A stretch of 64,000 bases of DNA. It comes from Streptomyces sp. 6-11-2 (GTDB taxonomy: Bacteria; Actinomycetota; Actinomycetes; Streptomycetales; Streptomycetaceae). The notes under the pieces were generated by a model, which ran no database searches, was not told the origin of the DNA, and saw nothing but the letters and a program-made list of their open reading frames with translations. The DNA lies in contig NZ_BJOR01000001.1 of NCBI RefSeq assembly GCF_006540305.1, forward strand, positions 6,634,001-6,698,000, written 5' to 3'. Shown here piece by piece: positions 1 to 9,702 of this stretch. Positions within the stretch are counted from its first letter, which is position 1; the number at the start of each line of letters is the position of its first letter. Position numbers and translations under genes: made by a program.

Positions 1-248
1 ACGCCTTCGGCACGGAGCACCAGTGCGCGGGGAGCGCTCGCGGGTGGCGCCCGGAGCACTCGCGCGAACGCGCCCCCACACGTGCGCCCCCTCGCCGCGG
101 ATCGGCCCGGGCTCGGTCTGCTCCCAAGCGTCTCCTTGAGCCGCTCAAAGATGCGTTTATGCAGGTGAGAAGCGTGTTGAAGGTGTCTATCATCGAGCGT
201 GTCCGGCCGCGCGGGACGCTGCCGGCGCACAGCGTAAGGAGCCCCGCC

Positions 249-1373
249 GTGAGCACCACCGAGCAGCGCCGGACCGGCGACACCCTCGACGTCGACCGCA
301 GCGACAGCGGATACCGGGACTGGCTGAAAGAAGCCGTCCGCAAGGTGCAGGCCGACGCCAACCGCTCGGCCGACACCCATCTGCTGCGCTTCCCGCTGCC
401 CGAGGAGTGGGGCATCGACCTGTACCTGAAGGACGAGTCGACCCACCCGACCGGAAGCCTCAAGCACCGGCTGGCGCGGTCGCTGTTCCTGTACGGGCTG
501 TGCAATGGCTGGATCCGCCCGGGCCGCCCGGTCATCGAGGCATCCAGCGGCTCGACGGCCGTCTCGGAGGCGTACTTCGCGAAGCTGATCGGCGTGCCCT
601 TCATCGCGGTCATGCCGCGCACGACCAGCGCCGAGAAGTGCCGCCTGATCGAGTTCCACGGCGGGCGGTGCCACTTCGTGGACGACCCGCGCACGATGTA
701 CGAGGCCTCCGTCGCCCTCGCGGCCGAGACCGGGGGCCATTACATGGACCAGTTCACCTACGCCGAGCGGGCCACGGACTGGCGCGGCAACAACAACATC
801 GCCGAGTCCATCTTCCGGCAGTTGGAGTTGGAGCGCTTCCCGGAGCCGGCGTGGATCGTCGCCACCGCGGGCACCGGCGGCACCTCCGCGACCATCGCGC
901 GCTACGTCCACTACATGCAGTACGACACCCGCGTCTGCGTCGCCGACCCCGACAACTCGTGCTTCTTCGAGGGCTGGACCACCGGCGATCCGGACGTCAC
1001 CTGCGACTGCGGCTCGCGTATCGAGGGCATCGGGCGGCCGCGCATGGAGCCGAGCTTCGTGCCCGGGGCGATCGACCGCATGATGAAGGTGCCGGACGCC
1101 GCCGCCGTGGCCGCCGTACGCGCCCTGGAGCGGGCCATCGGCCGCAAGGCGGGCGGCTCCACCGGGACGGGACTGTGGAGCGCCCTGAAGATCGTCGCCG
1201 AAATGCTGGCGGAGGGCCGCCAGGGCAGTGTCGTGACCCTGCTGTGCGACCCGGGCGACCGCTACCTCGACAAGTACTACTCCGACGCCTGGCTGACCGC
1301 ACAGGGCCTCGACAGCGCCCCGTACACACAGGTGCTGGAGTCGTTCCTGACGACCGGCGAGTGGCCGAGCTGA
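249..1373 (+). CDS. PLP-dependent cysteine synthase / cysteine desulfhydrase-like enzyme
   Basis: A 374-residue fold-type II PLP enzyme of the cysteine synthase family. The PLP-binding lysine is in [10 protein letters not shown], followed by the phosphate/substrate loop [10 protein letters not shown] and the Gly-rich cofactor loop [10 protein letters not shown]. The C-terminal GGSTGTGLW motif is also present. The closest family I recognise is the actinobacterial Cds1 type (M. tuberculosis Rv3684), which releases sulfide from cysteine, so synthesis or desulfhydration are both possible. The GTG start at 249 follows an AAGGAG ribosome site (236-241). The frame stays open upstream to 159, but those residues look non-homologous. 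The gene stands alone and converges on the DeoR gene. The fold is certain; the reaction direction is not. Confidence 0.85.
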   Translation: MSTTEQRRTGDTLDVDRSDSGYRDWLKEAVRKVQADANRSADTHLLRFPLPEEWGIDLYLKDESTHPTGSLKHRLARSLFLYGLCNGWIRPGRPVIEASSGSTAVSEAYFAKLIGVPFIAVMPRTTSAEKCRLIEFHGGRCHFVDDPRTMYEASVALAAETGGHYMDQFTYAERATDWRGNNNIAESIFRQLELERFPEPAWIVATAGTGGTSATIARYVHYMQYDTRVCVADPDNSCFFEGWTTGDPDVTCDCGSRIEGIGRPRMEPSFVPGAIDRMMKVPDAAAVAAVRALERAIGRKAGGSTGTGLWSALKIVAEMLAEGRQGSVVTLLCDPGDRYLDKYYSDAWLTAQGLDSAPYTQVLESFLTTGEWPS

Positions 1374-1484
1374 GAGGGCCGGTACGGCCGGACGGTCCAG
1401 GTCCTCGGGACCGGCCGGCCCCGGAGTGGCAGCGGAGTGGGCGGGCGGTCGGACGGGGCACGGCGCGCCCTCGCTGACGGCCCC

Positions 1485-2312
1485 TCAGGCGTCCGTCTCG
1501 TCCCCGGGCTCGCCCGCCACGACCAGCCGCAGGTGCTCCGAGATCTCGGCGCGTGCCTCCGCGGGCAGCCCCGCGTCCGTCACCAGCGTGTCGATCCGGT
1601 CCAGCGCGGCGAAGGAACTCAGGCCGACCACACCCCACTTGGTGTGGTCGGCGACCACCACCACCCGGCGCGCCGACTGCACCAGCCGACGGTTGGTCTC
1701 GGCCTCGGCCAGGTTCGGCGTGGACAGGCCCGCCTCGGCCGATATCCCGTGCACACCCAGGAACAGCACGTCGAAGTGGAGCGCGGCGATCGCCTGGTCG
1801 GCCACCGGACCCACCAGCGAGTCGGACGGCGTGCGCACTCCGCCGGTCAGCACGACCGTCGCCGCGCCCTGTCGCCGGCCGGAGGTGCGCTGCGCCGAGT
1901 GGAAGACCTCCGCGACCCGGACCGAGTTGGTGACCACCGTCAGATCGGGCACGTCGAGCAGGTGCTGGGCCAGCGCGTACGTCGTCGTACCGCCCGACAG
2001 GGCGATCGCCGTGCCCGGCGAGACCAGCCCGGCCGCTGCCCGCGCGATGTCCTCCTTGGCGGTCAGCTCCAGACCCGACTTGGCCTCGAAGCCCGGCTCG
2101 TGCGTACTGGCCTCCACCACGGGAACCGCGCCGCCGTGCACCTTCTCCAGCACGCCCTGCCGGGCCAGCGCGTCCAGATCGCGGCGCACCGTCATGTCCG
2201 ACACGCCGAGCTTCCGGGTCAGCTCGTTCACCCGGACACCGCCGCGGCGCCGGACCTCGTCCAGGATCAGTGCGCGCCGCTGCTCCGCGAGGAGGTTCTG
2301 ATTCTCACTCAC
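1485..2312 (-). CDS. DeoR/GlpR-family transcriptional regulator
   Basis: A 275-residue DeoR-type repressor. The N-terminal winged HTH (about residues 8-62, with LGVSDMTVRRDLDAL as recognition helix) is followed by the DeoRC sugar-phosphate sensor domain. The effector loop is GGTTTYALA, then DVLFLGVHG and VVVADHTKWG near the C-terminus. Such proteins usually repress sugar or nucleoside catabolism and are released by a phosphorylated sugar. The GTG start (VSENQN) has a GGAG ribosome site about 5 nt upstream. The open frame continues far upstream in the reverse strand as a GC-rich shadow, which I discard. The gene is divergent from the membrane hydrolase across about 290 bp, and no sugar operon is adjacent, so its target is unknown. 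Confidence 0.9.
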   Translation of the reverse strand: MSENQNLLAEQRRALILDEVRRRGGVRVNELTRKLGVSDMTVRRDLDALARQGVLEKVHGGAVPVVEASTHEPGFEAKSGLELTAKEDIARAAAGLVSPGTAIALSGGTTTYALAQHLLDVPDLTVVTNSVRVAEVFHSAQRTSGRRQGAATVVLTGGVRTPSDSLVGPVADQAIAALHFDVLFLGVHGISAEAGLSTPNLAEAETNRRLVQSARRVVVVADHTKWGVVGLSSFAALDRIDTLVTDAGLPAEARAEISEHLRLVVAGEPGDETDA

Positions 2313-2606
2313 GTGCGCTCCGGTTCCCTTCGCCTCAAGCCGTCCGACCCGCCCCGCGCAGCCGCCGGCGACGAGAAGGTCCGTCATGTCCTCCGGCGCG
2401 CGGACGTCCCATCCTTTCACGGGGCGGTCCGCACCGCGCCATCGCCCGACCGACGCGCGCATGACATCGTTGCCCTCCCGTACGAGCCTCTCGTCACCCG
2501 GATCGGGGAGATTCGGTGACGAGGGATGTGCCGCGTGCCACGGGAGGCGATCCTGGTGTCCGCACGGACACAGACCGACGGACGCGTCACGGGGGAAGTG
2601 CGAACA
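2313..2606. promoter_or_regulatory. Divergent intergenic region, deoR-type gene / membrane hydrolase
   Basis: About 290 bp separate the two divergent starts, so promoters for both genes and probably the regulator's own operator lie here. I could not pick out a convincing -35/-10 pair or operator palindrome by eye. Confidence 0.4.
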
Positions 2607-5024
2607 GTGGAACGTGCGCAGCGGCAACCGGAGACCGCCGGGGCTGACGGCCCCGCCGCACCTGACGAGCCGACCGGACGCACCCTGGAACTCCTGGTCC
2701 ACGGCGTCGGCGGCACCACGCCCGAGAAGATGCTGGACGCCCCGCGCACGGTGCGGATCACCGGCGACGACACCGCGGCCGTCTTCCGGCGCGCGGAGGA
2801 CGTCGACGCCGAGAGCCGCCCGGACGAGGAGAGCGAGCCCCGTGGCACGCCGGTGCCCGAGGCGTACGTCTGGTGCAACCTCACCTCCGGCAACGGCGCC
2901 CGCGCCCTGTGGCTGTTGCTGCTGCCGTTCATGGTCGTCAACCTCGCCCACTGGATGCGCCCCGCCGCCCCCGGCCGCCCGCGCGCCGTGAGCCTGTACG
3001 GATTGCTGGTGCGGCTGGCGGGGCTGACCCTGACGGTGCTGCTCGTCGCCGCCGCCTGCGAGGTCGCCCTCGACCTCACGGCCTGGCAGTGCGCGGGCAC
3101 GCACGCGTGTGCCGCACGGCACTCCTGGCTGGGCTTCCTGTCGCCCGAGGCCGGCGGCTGGTGGAGCACGCCCGGCCGCCGCCTCGCCCTGGCCGCCCTG
3201 GTGCCCGCCGCGCTCACCGGCCTGCTGTGGTACCTGGCGCACCGCACCTGGAGCGCCTACGAGTCCCAGCAGCCGATCTCCCGCGACCCGGAGCCCGAGG
3301 ACGGCACCGGCAACGGATCCCTGAGCCGTCCCGGCTTCTGGTACGGGCGCCGACTGGTGGCCAGGCTGCGCGCCGCGCACACCGCCGCAGGCCTGCTGAC
3401 GGTCGCCGCGACGATCGCCGTGCCCACGGCGGCCCTCGACCGCGGCCCCGGCGGTTCCCAGGCCCTCGACACGGTGGGCCGGCTCCTGCTCACCGTCCTG
3501 CTCGTGTGGTCCGCCGCCGTCGTCTGGGTCGTCTGCCGTCGCGGCCGCACCGAGCACCTGCTCGACCGGCAGCTGGACCGCCACCTCGTCCGGCGGCTGC
3601 CGCTCGGCGCCCTCCTGCTGCTCCTGCTCACCGCCGTGTACGCCGGATGGTCGCGCCCGGGCTGGCAGTCCACCGGCCGGCTGGCGGGCGACACCGCCTT
3701 CGGCGGCATCGCGCTGGGCCAAGGCCTCCTGGTCGTCGCCCTCGCCGCCGTCGCCCACGCGCTGTACCGCACCCGCCCCGACCCGCGAGCCGCGCTGCGG
3801 GGCCTGGGCGGACCCGCGGTCGCGACGCTGGCCTGCGCGCTCGGCGGCGTGATGTCCGGCGGGGTCTGCCAGCGCGTGGCCGACTGGCTGGACGGCACCG
3901 GCGCCTCGATCCCGGGCCCGCCGGTCCTGCTCACCTGGCAGGCCTCCGTCATCCCGCCGCTGCTCGTCGTGCTGCTGGCGCTCTGTGCCCGGCCGGCCCG
4001 GCGCGCCCGGCGGCTCGCGCGCGCCGAGCGTTTCGCGGTGGAACGCGACCACCCCGGCGAGCCGGCCGACCCCGAGCGCACCCGGCGGATCGCCCGCACC
4101 CGGGCGACGGCCACCCTCACCGACGACGGCCCCCTCCTGGTCGGCACCACCTCCGCCGTCACCCTCCTCCTGGGCGCCGGCGCACTCGTCGGCGCCCTCG
4201 GCACCGACCGGACACCTGCCGGGGCCGCGGCGGGAACCCACCCCGTCCTGCACGGTGCGGCCCAGACCGCGCAGGCACTGGGCTCCTGGCTCATCGGACT
4301 GGGCTTCATACTCTTCATCACCTGGGGCCGACGCGCCTACAAGGACGCCTCCGCCCGGCGCACCATCGGCATCCTGTGGGACGTCGGCACCTTCTGGCCG
4401 CGGGCCGCCCACCCCTTCGCCCCGCCCTGCTACGCCGAACGCGCCGTGCCCGACCTCACCTGGCGGATGGCGACCTGGACCCGGGCTACCGGCGGACGGC
4501 TGGTGCTGTCCGGGCACTCCCAGGGCAGTGTGCTGGCCGCCGCCGCGGCCTGGCAGCTCACCCCGCCGGTCCGCAAGCGGGTCGCCCTGCTGACCTACGG
4601 ATCCCCGCTGGAACGGCTCTACGGACGCTGGTTCCCTGCCCACTTCGGCCCGGCCGCGCTCGGCGCCCTGCACCGGGACGTCGACTGCTGGCGCAACCTG
4701 TACCGGCTCACCGACCCCATCGGCGGCCCGGTCCGGCTGCCCGGCGACTGCGGCCCCGAGGTGGACCGCGCCCCGCTCAAGGACCCGCTCGCCTACGGCC
4801 GCACCGCACGCCATCCGCTGCCCGCCCCGATCCTCGGCCACTCCGACTACCAGGCGGACCCGGCCTTCGACGAGGAACGCCGCCGGCTGCTGGCGCGGCT
4901 GCGCCCGGACCTGCCGTCGCCCCGGCACGGGCGGCCCGACGCACCCGCCTCGGAAGCGGACACCGGTCCGGAGCCGCCGAGCGGGCCCGGCTCTCAGGGC
5001 AGCGTGGGCAGGTCCTCGGCGTAG
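2607..5024 (+). CDS. Polytopic membrane alpha/beta-hydrolase-like protein
   Basis: About 805 residues. An N-terminal strand with [11 protein letters not shown] looks like the oxyanion-hole start of an alpha/beta-hydrolase. It is followed by roughly nine hydrophobic segments (for example [12 protein letters not shown] and [16 protein letters not shown]). The nucleophile elbow GHSQGS appears only near the C-terminus (about residue 637), with a possible acid/His region after it. The hydrolase fold therefore seems split by a large membrane insertion. GTG at 2607 is preceded by GGGGGAA at good spacing; GTG at 2598 or 2556 and ATG at 2526 are alternatives. Its 3' end overlaps the end of the convergent AAA/beta-helix gene by 31 bp. 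The substrate is unknown, with a lipid or ester the default guess. Confidence 0.75.
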   Translation: MERAQRQPETAGADGPAAPDEPTGRTLELLVHGVGGTTPEKMLDAPRTVRITGDDTAAVFRRAEDVDAESRPDEESEPRGTPVPEAYVWCNLTSGNGARALWLLLLPFMVVNLAHWMRPAAPGRPRAVSLYGLLVRLAGLTLTVLLVAAACEVALDLTAWQCAGTHACAARHSWLGFLSPEAGGWWSTPGRRLALAALVPAALTGLLWYLAHRTWSAYESQQPISRDPEPEDGTGNGSLSRPGFWYGRRLVARLRAAHTAAGLLTVAATIAVPTAALDRGPGGSQALDTVGRLLLTVLLVWSAAVVWVVCRRGRTEHLLDRQLDRHLVRRLPLGALLLLLLTAVYAGWSRPGWQSTGRLAGDTAFGGIALGQGLLVVALAAVAHALYRTRPDPRAALRGLGGPAVATLACALGGVMSGGVCQRVADWLDGTGASIPGPPVLLTWQASVIPPLLVVLLALCARPARRARRLARAERFAVERDHPGEPADPERTRRIARTRATATLTDDGPLLVGTTSAVTLLLGAGALVGALGTDRTPAGAAAGTHPVLHGAAQTAQALGSWLIGLGFILFITWGRRAYKDASARRTIGILWDVGTFWPRAAHPFAPPCYAERAVPDLTWRMATWTRATGGRLVLSGHSQGSVLAAAAAWQLTPPVRKRVALLTYGSPLERLYGRWFPAHFGPAALGALHRDVDCWRNLYRLTDPIGGPVRLPGDCGPEVDRAPLKDPLAYGRTARHPLPAPILGHSDYQADPAFDEERRRLLARLRPDLPSPRHGRPDAPASEADTGPEPPSGPGSQGSVGRSSA

Positions 5025-7432
5025 AGCAGCGTCAGATCGTCCGTGCTCGGCTCGGCGAGCTGCGCGACCCGGCCGGCGTGCCGCTCCACCATCGCCTCGA
5101 AGGTCTGCCGCGCCGTGCGGCCGTTGCCGAACGCGGGACCCTTGGGGACCGCGGTGAAGTACGCCAGCAGAGCCTCGGTCGTGTCCGGAGCCAGCCGGTA
5201 CTCGTGCTCCTCCGCCTGCTGCTCCACGATCCGCAGCAGTTCGTCGGGGCCGTAGTCGCTGAAGGTGATGGTGCGGGAGAAGCGGGAGGCCACACCCGGG
5301 TTGACGGACAGGAAGCGTTCCATCTCCGCCGTGTAGCCGGCGACGATCACCACTACCGCGTCCCGTTGGTCCTCCATCAGCTTCACCAGCGTGTCGATGG
5401 CCTCCTTGCCGAAGTCGCGCCCGGCGTCCTCCGGGGAGAGCGCGTACGCCTCGTCGATGAACAGCACTCCGCCGCGGGCCCGTTCGAAGGCCTCCTGGGT
5501 GCGGATCGCGGTGGATCCGATGTGCTCGCCGACCAGGTCGACGCGGGACACCTCCACGAGGTGGCCCTTCTCCAGGACACCGAGGGAGGCCAGGATCTCG
5601 CCGTACAGCCGGGCGACCGTGGTCTTGCCGGTGCCGGGGGAGCCGGTGAAGACCAGATGCCGCTTGACCGAGGCGGCCTTCAGCCCGGCCTGCTGACGGC
5701 GCCGGCCCACCTCGATCATGTCGGTCAGGGCGCGCACCTCCCGCTTGACGCTGTCCAGGCCGACCAGCGTGTCGAGTTCGCCGAGGACGTCCTTCGCGGT
5801 CCGCGCGGGCACCTCCGGCTCACCGGCGGTCACCAGCGGCTCCTGCTCGGTGGTGCGCTGCCCGGGGATCGCGCCCAGCAGGCCGGTGGACGGGGGCGTG
5901 GTCTGCACGGCCGCCTCCCGGGCCACGAGCGGGCGCACGCCGCCGCTCTCGTCGCTGGTGCAGTCCTCGACCACGGGGCCCGACCCGGCCCCGGTGTCCG
6001 GCCCGCCGTCCGCGAACTCGTAACCCCCGCGGGCGCACCGCTCCGTACGGCACTTCCTGAGCGTCGTACGGCAGCCGTCGATCACATGGAAGCCGTAGCC
6101 GCCGCTGCCCGTCACCCGGCAGCCCAGGAAGCTGCCGCGGCCCCCGGCGGAGACGTAGAAACCGGCCTCGGCGGGGGAGGTGACCGTGCACCGCTCGATG
6201 GTGGGGTCGGCGCCCTTGGTGACGATCACGCCGGTCTGGGTGTCGTCCACGGTGCAGTTGTTGAGCGTGCCGCCGCTGCCGTGGTCGCGGAACCAGGCGC
6301 CCGTGGCCGCGTCCTTGATCCGGCAGTCGTCGAGCTGCGCGGTGGCGCCGTCGCTCACCGAAACCGCCGTGTTGCGCACCTGGGAGAGATCGCTGTCGAC
6401 GACGTCCGCGCGGGAGCCGCGGTCCAGCACGAACAGCGCGTCGGGCACGTCGTGCACCCGGCAGGAGTCGAGCACCGCGGTGGCGCCGTCGCTGACCCAC
6501 ACCGCGGGGTAGTCGCCGGTGCTGTCGAAGATCTCGCACTGGTTGGCGTCCACACGCGTGCCCGGATCCCACACCGACAGGCCGTTGCGCCCGAACTGAC
6601 GCACCGTCGTCCTCGTCAGCGTCAGCACAGAGCGGGAACGCAGGTCCACCGCGTTCTCCGGGATGTCGTGGATGCGGCAGTCGGCCAGCGTCAGCACGGC
6701 GTCGGTGTCGAGCGTGACACCGTCCGCGGCGGTGCGGTGCACATCGCAGTCGGTGAGGTGCGCGGTGGCCCGGCCGGTGATCTGTACACCGCTGCCCCGG
6801 ACCTCGTAGACCTCGCAACCCACCGCCTCCAGGGCGGAGTTGTCGCCTGTCGCCGTCAGGCCCGCGCCGGAGGCGTGGTGGATGCGGCAGTTCTCCAGCC
6901 GGGGGTGGGCGCCACCGCGGACCGCCACGCCCGACTGCCCGGCCGCGACGACCTCGCACTCCTCGAACACCCCACCGCCGCCGTCGAGTACGGCGATGCC
7001 GACACCGGCCGGGTTGTCGACCGTGCAGCGCCGCACGGTGGGCCGGGCGCCGCCGCGCACCTCGATGCCGGCCGCGGACCGGGTCACGATCCGCACGTCC
7101 TTGAGTTCCGGCGCACCCTCTTCGACCAACAGGGCGGGCGCGGCGGAGTCCTGGCCCTCGACGTGCAGGTCCTGGACGACCGCGGAGGCACGCACGGTCA
7201 GGGGCACCCCCTCCGTGGGGGCGATGCGCACCGAGCCCGGGGCGCCCTCGGGGCCGCGCAGGGTCACCGCCCGCTGTACGACGAGGTTCTCCCGGTAGGT
7301 GCCCGGGGCGACGGTGAGCACGTCACCGTCGGCCGCGGCCTCCAGGGCGGCGGCGAGCGATGTGTACTCACCCGTGCGGCGCCGCCACCGCGATGTGCCG
7401 GTGTGCGTCACCTGGACCGTGCCCTGTGCCAT
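4994..7432 (-). CDS. Right-handed beta-helix repeat protein fused to a CbxX/EccA-type AAA+ ATPase
   Basis: An 812-residue two-part protein. Residues about 20-470 are a right-handed parallel beta-helix: repeats of about 23 residues with patterns such as V.DCTV, L.DCRIHD and GV.V...A, of the type seen in NosD or pectate-lyase folds. Residues about 530-810 are an AAA+ module of the CbxX/CfqX (RuBisCO activase, type VII EccA) class. It has Walker A GSPGTGKT (about 594), Walker [11 protein letters not shown] (about 655) and an Arg-rich sensor region [11 protein letters not shown] at 7432 (MAQGTVQV) is chosen; a Met 66 nt further upstream is also in frame. The fusion suggests ATP-driven remodelling of a partner recognised by the helix, but no partner gene is evident nearby. 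Confidence 0.85.
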   Translation of the reverse strand: MAQGTVQVTHTGTSRWRRRTGEYTSLAAALEAAADGDVLTVAPGTYRENLVVQRAVTLRGPEGAPGSVRIAPTEGVPLTVRASAVVQDLHVEGQDSAAPALLVEEGAPELKDVRIVTRSAAGIEVRGGARPTVRRCTVDNPAGVGIAVLDGGGGVFEECEVVAAGQSGVAVRGGAHPRLENCRIHHASGAGLTATGDNSALEAVGCEVYEVRGSGVQITGRATAHLTDCDVHRTAADGVTLDTDAVLTLADCRIHDIPENAVDLRSRSVLTLTRTTVRQFGRNGLSVWDPGTRVDANQCEIFDSTGDYPAVWVSDGATAVLDSCRVHDVPDALFVLDRGSRADVVDSDLSQVRNTAVSVSDGATAQLDDCRIKDAATGAWFRDHGSGGTLNNCTVDDTQTGVIVTKGADPTIERCTVTSPAEAGFYVSAGGRGSFLGCRVTGSGGYGFHVIDGCRTTLRKCRTERCARGGYEFADGGPDTGAGSGPVVEDCTSDESGGVRPLVAREAAVQTTPPSTGLLGAIPGQRTTEQEPLVTAGEPEVPARTAKDVLGELDTLVGLDSVKREVRALTDMIEVGRRRQQAGLKAASVKRHLVFTGSPGTGKTTVARLYGEILASLGVLEKGHLVEVSRVDLVGEHIGSTAIRTQEAFERARGGVLFIDEAYALSPEDAGRDFGKEAIDTLVKLMEDQRDAVVVIVAGYTAEMERFLSVNPGVASRFSRTITFSDYGPDELLRIVEQQAEEHEYRLAPDTTEALLAYFTAVPKGPAFGNGRTARQTFEAMVERHAGRVAQLAEPSTDDLTLLYAEDLPTLP

Positions 7433-7523
7433 GGCGTTGCTGTGCCCCCACCTCGTCGTACGCGGGTTGGTTGATGCCGAGTGCATCGGCCGGTCCACCG
7501 TAGCGTGCGCGCGGACGCTCGGT

Positions 7524-7576
7524 TGACCGGATCTCTTGAGCGCAAGCCCCGTTCTTCAGGATGGGGTTAGCTCATC
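7524..7576. repeat. Left end of TnpB element, including a 27-nt sequence repeated at 25874
   Basis: The first 27 nt (TGACCGGATC...GCAAGCCCC, 7524-7550) occur again exactly at 25874-25900. Directly after them AGCCCC and GGGGTT can form a short stem around a loop containing TTCAGG, the kind of imperfect hairpin found at IS200/IS605 left ends. TTGAC at 7523-7527 could be the target-adjacent motif. The exact boundary is not certain. Confidence 0.5.
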
Positions 7577-7665
7577 CTTGGTGCGGAGCCGCGTAGCGGC
7601 GGTGTTCTCTGCGTTGTCAGTGGCGCGCGCTATGTTGATCGCACCAGTTGAAGGGGGGTGTTGTC

Positions 7666-8883
7666 ATGCTGTCCGGTCGCCGCTACCTGCTCCACCTCTC
7701 GCCCGAACAAGAGGAGATGTGTGAGGAGTTCGGTGCTATCTGCCGGTCGGTGTGGAACACAGCCCTGGAGCAGCGTCGGGAATACCGGCGGCGCGGGGCG
7801 TGGATGAACTACGTGCCGCAGTGCGCAGAGCTGGCCGACGCCAAGCGTGAGCACCCGTGGTTGAAGGCGGCACCGTCGCACGCATTGCAGCAGACGCTCA
7901 AGGATCTGGACCGGGCCTGCCGGGATCATGGCACGTTCAAGGTGCGGTGGCGGTCGAAGGCACGTTGGTCGCCGTCGTTCCGGTTCCCCGACGCCAGGCA
8001 GATCAGGGTGGAGCGGCTGGGGCGCAAGTGGGGCCGGGCCAAGCTGCCGAAGCTGGGCTGGGTCCGCTTCCGCTGGTCCCGCCCCCTCGGTGGTGAGATC
8101 CGTTCCGCGACCGTGTCCCGCAAGGGAGGCCGGTGGTTTGTGTCGTTCCTCGTGGACGACCAGGCCGCCGCTCCCGAGCAGCACGCCATGCCCGGTACCG
8201 CCGTGGGCATCGACCGGGGGGTTAAGACCGCCGTCGTCACCTCGGACGGCGACTTCCACGGCCGGCCGTTCATCACCGCCGGCGAGATCGTCCGGTACCG
8301 GCGTCTGCAACAGCGCCTCGCCCGGTCCAAGCGCGGCAGCGCGAACCGGCACAAGACGATCACGGCCATGGGCCGCATCATGTCCCGGGTGTCGGACCGG
8401 CGTGGGGACTTCTGCGCGCAGAGGGCCGCCCGGATCGTCGCGAAGAACGCCCTGGTGGTTCTCGAAGACCTGCGGATCAAGAACATGTCCGCCGGCGGGT
8501 TTGGCACTGTGGCCGAGCCCGGCCGGAACGTCCGCCAGAAGACCGGGCTCAACCGGGCCATCCTGGACAAGGGGTGGCACCGCCTCGAACTCGCCCTTAC
8601 CAATGCCGCCCGCTACACGGGCACGCGCGTGGTGAAAGTCAACCCCGCGTACACGTCGCAGCGGTGCTCCGCCTGCGGTTTCGTCACGGAAGGGAACCGC
8701 GAGAGTCAAGCGGTCTTCCGGTGCAAAGCCCCAGGCTGTGGACACCGCGACCATGCCGACGTGAACGCCGCGAAGAACATCAAGGCCGCAGGACATGCGG
8801 TCTCAGCCTGTGGAGACCTTGGCACCAGCCGGTCCGTGAAGCAGGAACCCGTAAGCCGGGCGACCGGCCGAACCCCCTCATAG
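7666..8883 (+). CDS. tnpB: TnpB-family RNA-guided nuclease (IS200/IS605 OrfB)
   Basis: A 405-residue TnpB with an intact RuvC triad: Asp in GIDRGVK, Glu in VLEDLRI and Asp in RDHADVNAAKNI. The zinc ribbon is also complete (CSAC ... CKAPGC). The N-terminal wedge domain begins YLLHLSPEQ. ATG at 7666 follows AAGGGGGG at proper spacing; the TTG at 7648 is upstream of that site and unlikely. TnpB proteins cut DNA matching the guide in their omega RNA, which normally overlaps the 3' end of the gene and the right end of the element. No TnpA transposase accompanies it, so mobility would need a partner elsewhere. Left- and right-end hairpins flank it. It separates the AAA fusion gene from an Rv1733c-like gene. 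Confidence 0.93.
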   Translation: MLSGRRYLLHLSPEQEEMCEEFGAICRSVWNTALEQRREYRRRGAWMNYVPQCAELADAKREHPWLKAAPSHALQQTLKDLDRACRDHGTFKVRWRSKARWSPSFRFPDARQIRVERLGRKWGRAKLPKLGWVRFRWSRPLGGEIRSATVSRKGGRWFVSFLVDDQAAAPEQHAMPGTAVGIDRGVKTAVVTSDGDFHGRPFITAGEIVRYRRLQQRLARSKRGSANRHKTITAMGRIMSRVSDRRGDFCAQRAARIVAKNALVVLEDLRIKNMSAGGFGTVAEPGRNVRQKTGLNRAILDKGWHRLELALTNAARYTGTRVVKVNPAYTSQRCSACGFVTEGNRESQAVFRCKAPGCGHRDHADVNAAKNIKAAGHAVSACGDLGTSRSVKQEPVSRATGRTPS

Positions 8884-8920
8884 GGCAATCCCCGAGCTTG
8901 AGCCCGGGGAGGAAGTCAAC
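8884..8920 (+). ncRNA. Right-end hairpin, probable 3' part of a TnpB omega RNA
   Basis: Immediately after the tnpB stop, CCCCGAGC...GCCCGGGG (8890-8909) forms a stem with one A/C mismatch and a TTGA loop, followed by GGAAGTCAA. This matches the position and shape of IS605 right ends, where the omega RNA scaffold ends and the guide begins. The same arrangement, with the shared AGTCAA, follows the second tnpB at 36629-36657. The RNA extent is inferred. Confidence 0.5.
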
Positions 8921-8935
8921 AGAGCCCAAAGGCCG

Positions 8936-9535
8936 TCAGCTGCCGGTGCCGGTACGGCCCCAGTCCGGGCCCGCGCGGTCCCAGGCCTGGTCCCAGCGCG
9001 CGTACCGCCGGCGGACCAGGCGCCAGACGATCAGCCGGCGTATCCCCTCCACCAGGCCCGCGGCCAGCATGCCCGCGCCGCAACCGGCCAGCACCGCATG
9101 GGTCGTGGCCGTCGTGGAGTCCAGGGGGCGGGTCACGGTGCGGCCGTGCCCGTCCGTCCACAGCGTGAAGTGGTCGCCGGGGTGGGGGGACCCCAGGCCC
9201 GTCGTGACCGGGCCGTGCTGCCGGGTGCCGTCCGGGGCCGTCCAGTCGGCGAGGACGCGGCTGCGCAGCTCCCGTCCCGTGGTGATCTCGGGGTCGGGGT
9301 CCGGCCGGTTCAGTATCCGCACTACCGTGGCCGCCACCGGGTGGCGGGACTGGCGCTGCTCGCGCACGGACTGCTGAAGGGCGTCCTGGGCGAGGGAACC
9401 GGCGAGGGAGCCGATCACGGGGGCGGCGACCAGGACGAGCAGCAGCGCCGCCAGGGCCACCCAGGCCTCGACGAGATCGGTCCTGCGCCGCAGCGGGTTG
9501 TGCCGCCAGCGCCAGAGTCCGCTGATCGCTCGCAC
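8936..9535 (-). CDS. Rv1733c-family membrane protein
   Basis: About 199 residues with two membrane spans: one near residues 25-48 (VALAALLLVLVAAPVIG) and one near 155-175 (AVLAGCGAGMLAAGLVEG). A roughly 100-residue extracytoplasmic region lies between them. The opening WRWRHNPLRRRTDLVEAW is characteristic of the actinobacterial Rv1733c family, whose function is not established. The GTG start (VRAISGLW) has a GGGG-rich site about 11 nt upstream. The open frame extends 28 codons further, but without family similarity. The basic tail after the second span is probably cytoplasmic. The gene is monocistronic and lies just beyond the right end of the TnpB element. Confidence 0.8.
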   Translation of the reverse strand: MRAISGLWRWRHNPLRRRTDLVEAWVALAALLLVLVAAPVIGSLAGSLAQDALQQSVREQRQSRHPVAATVVRILNRPDPDPEITTGRELRSRVLADWTAPDGTRQHGPVTTGLGSPHPGDHFTLWTDGHGRTVTRPLDSTTATTHAVLAGCGAGMLAAGLVEGIRRLIVWRLVRRRYARWDQAWDRAGPDWGRTGTGS

Positions 9536-9702
9536 GGTTACCGAACCCCCCTTCCCCTCCGTGATAACCCCGGCCGGGGCAGTTCGCCCCCTCGCCGGCC
9601 GAAGAGAGAGGGAAATCACCTCGGGCCGGGCATTCTCACGAACTCCTCACGAAAGCCCAACGACCGGTCCGCGCTCCGGGGTTCCCGGCCCGTGGCCGGG
9701 CG

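Noticed and set aside
1..248. Search for a promoter ahead of the first gene (TTGAAG at 177, TATCAT at 188)
   Set aside because: The two hexamers overlap the wrong distance and do not pair into a usable -35/-10; nothing else is recognisable.
1485..4928. A 1147-codon reverse-strand open frame extending upstream of the DeoR gene, and a 1533-codon forward frame at 2873-7474
   Set aside because: Both lie opposite or out of phase with recognisable proteins, are Arg/Gly/Pro-rich, and have no family similarity. Long spurious frames are normal at this GC content. Only the DeoR part is real.
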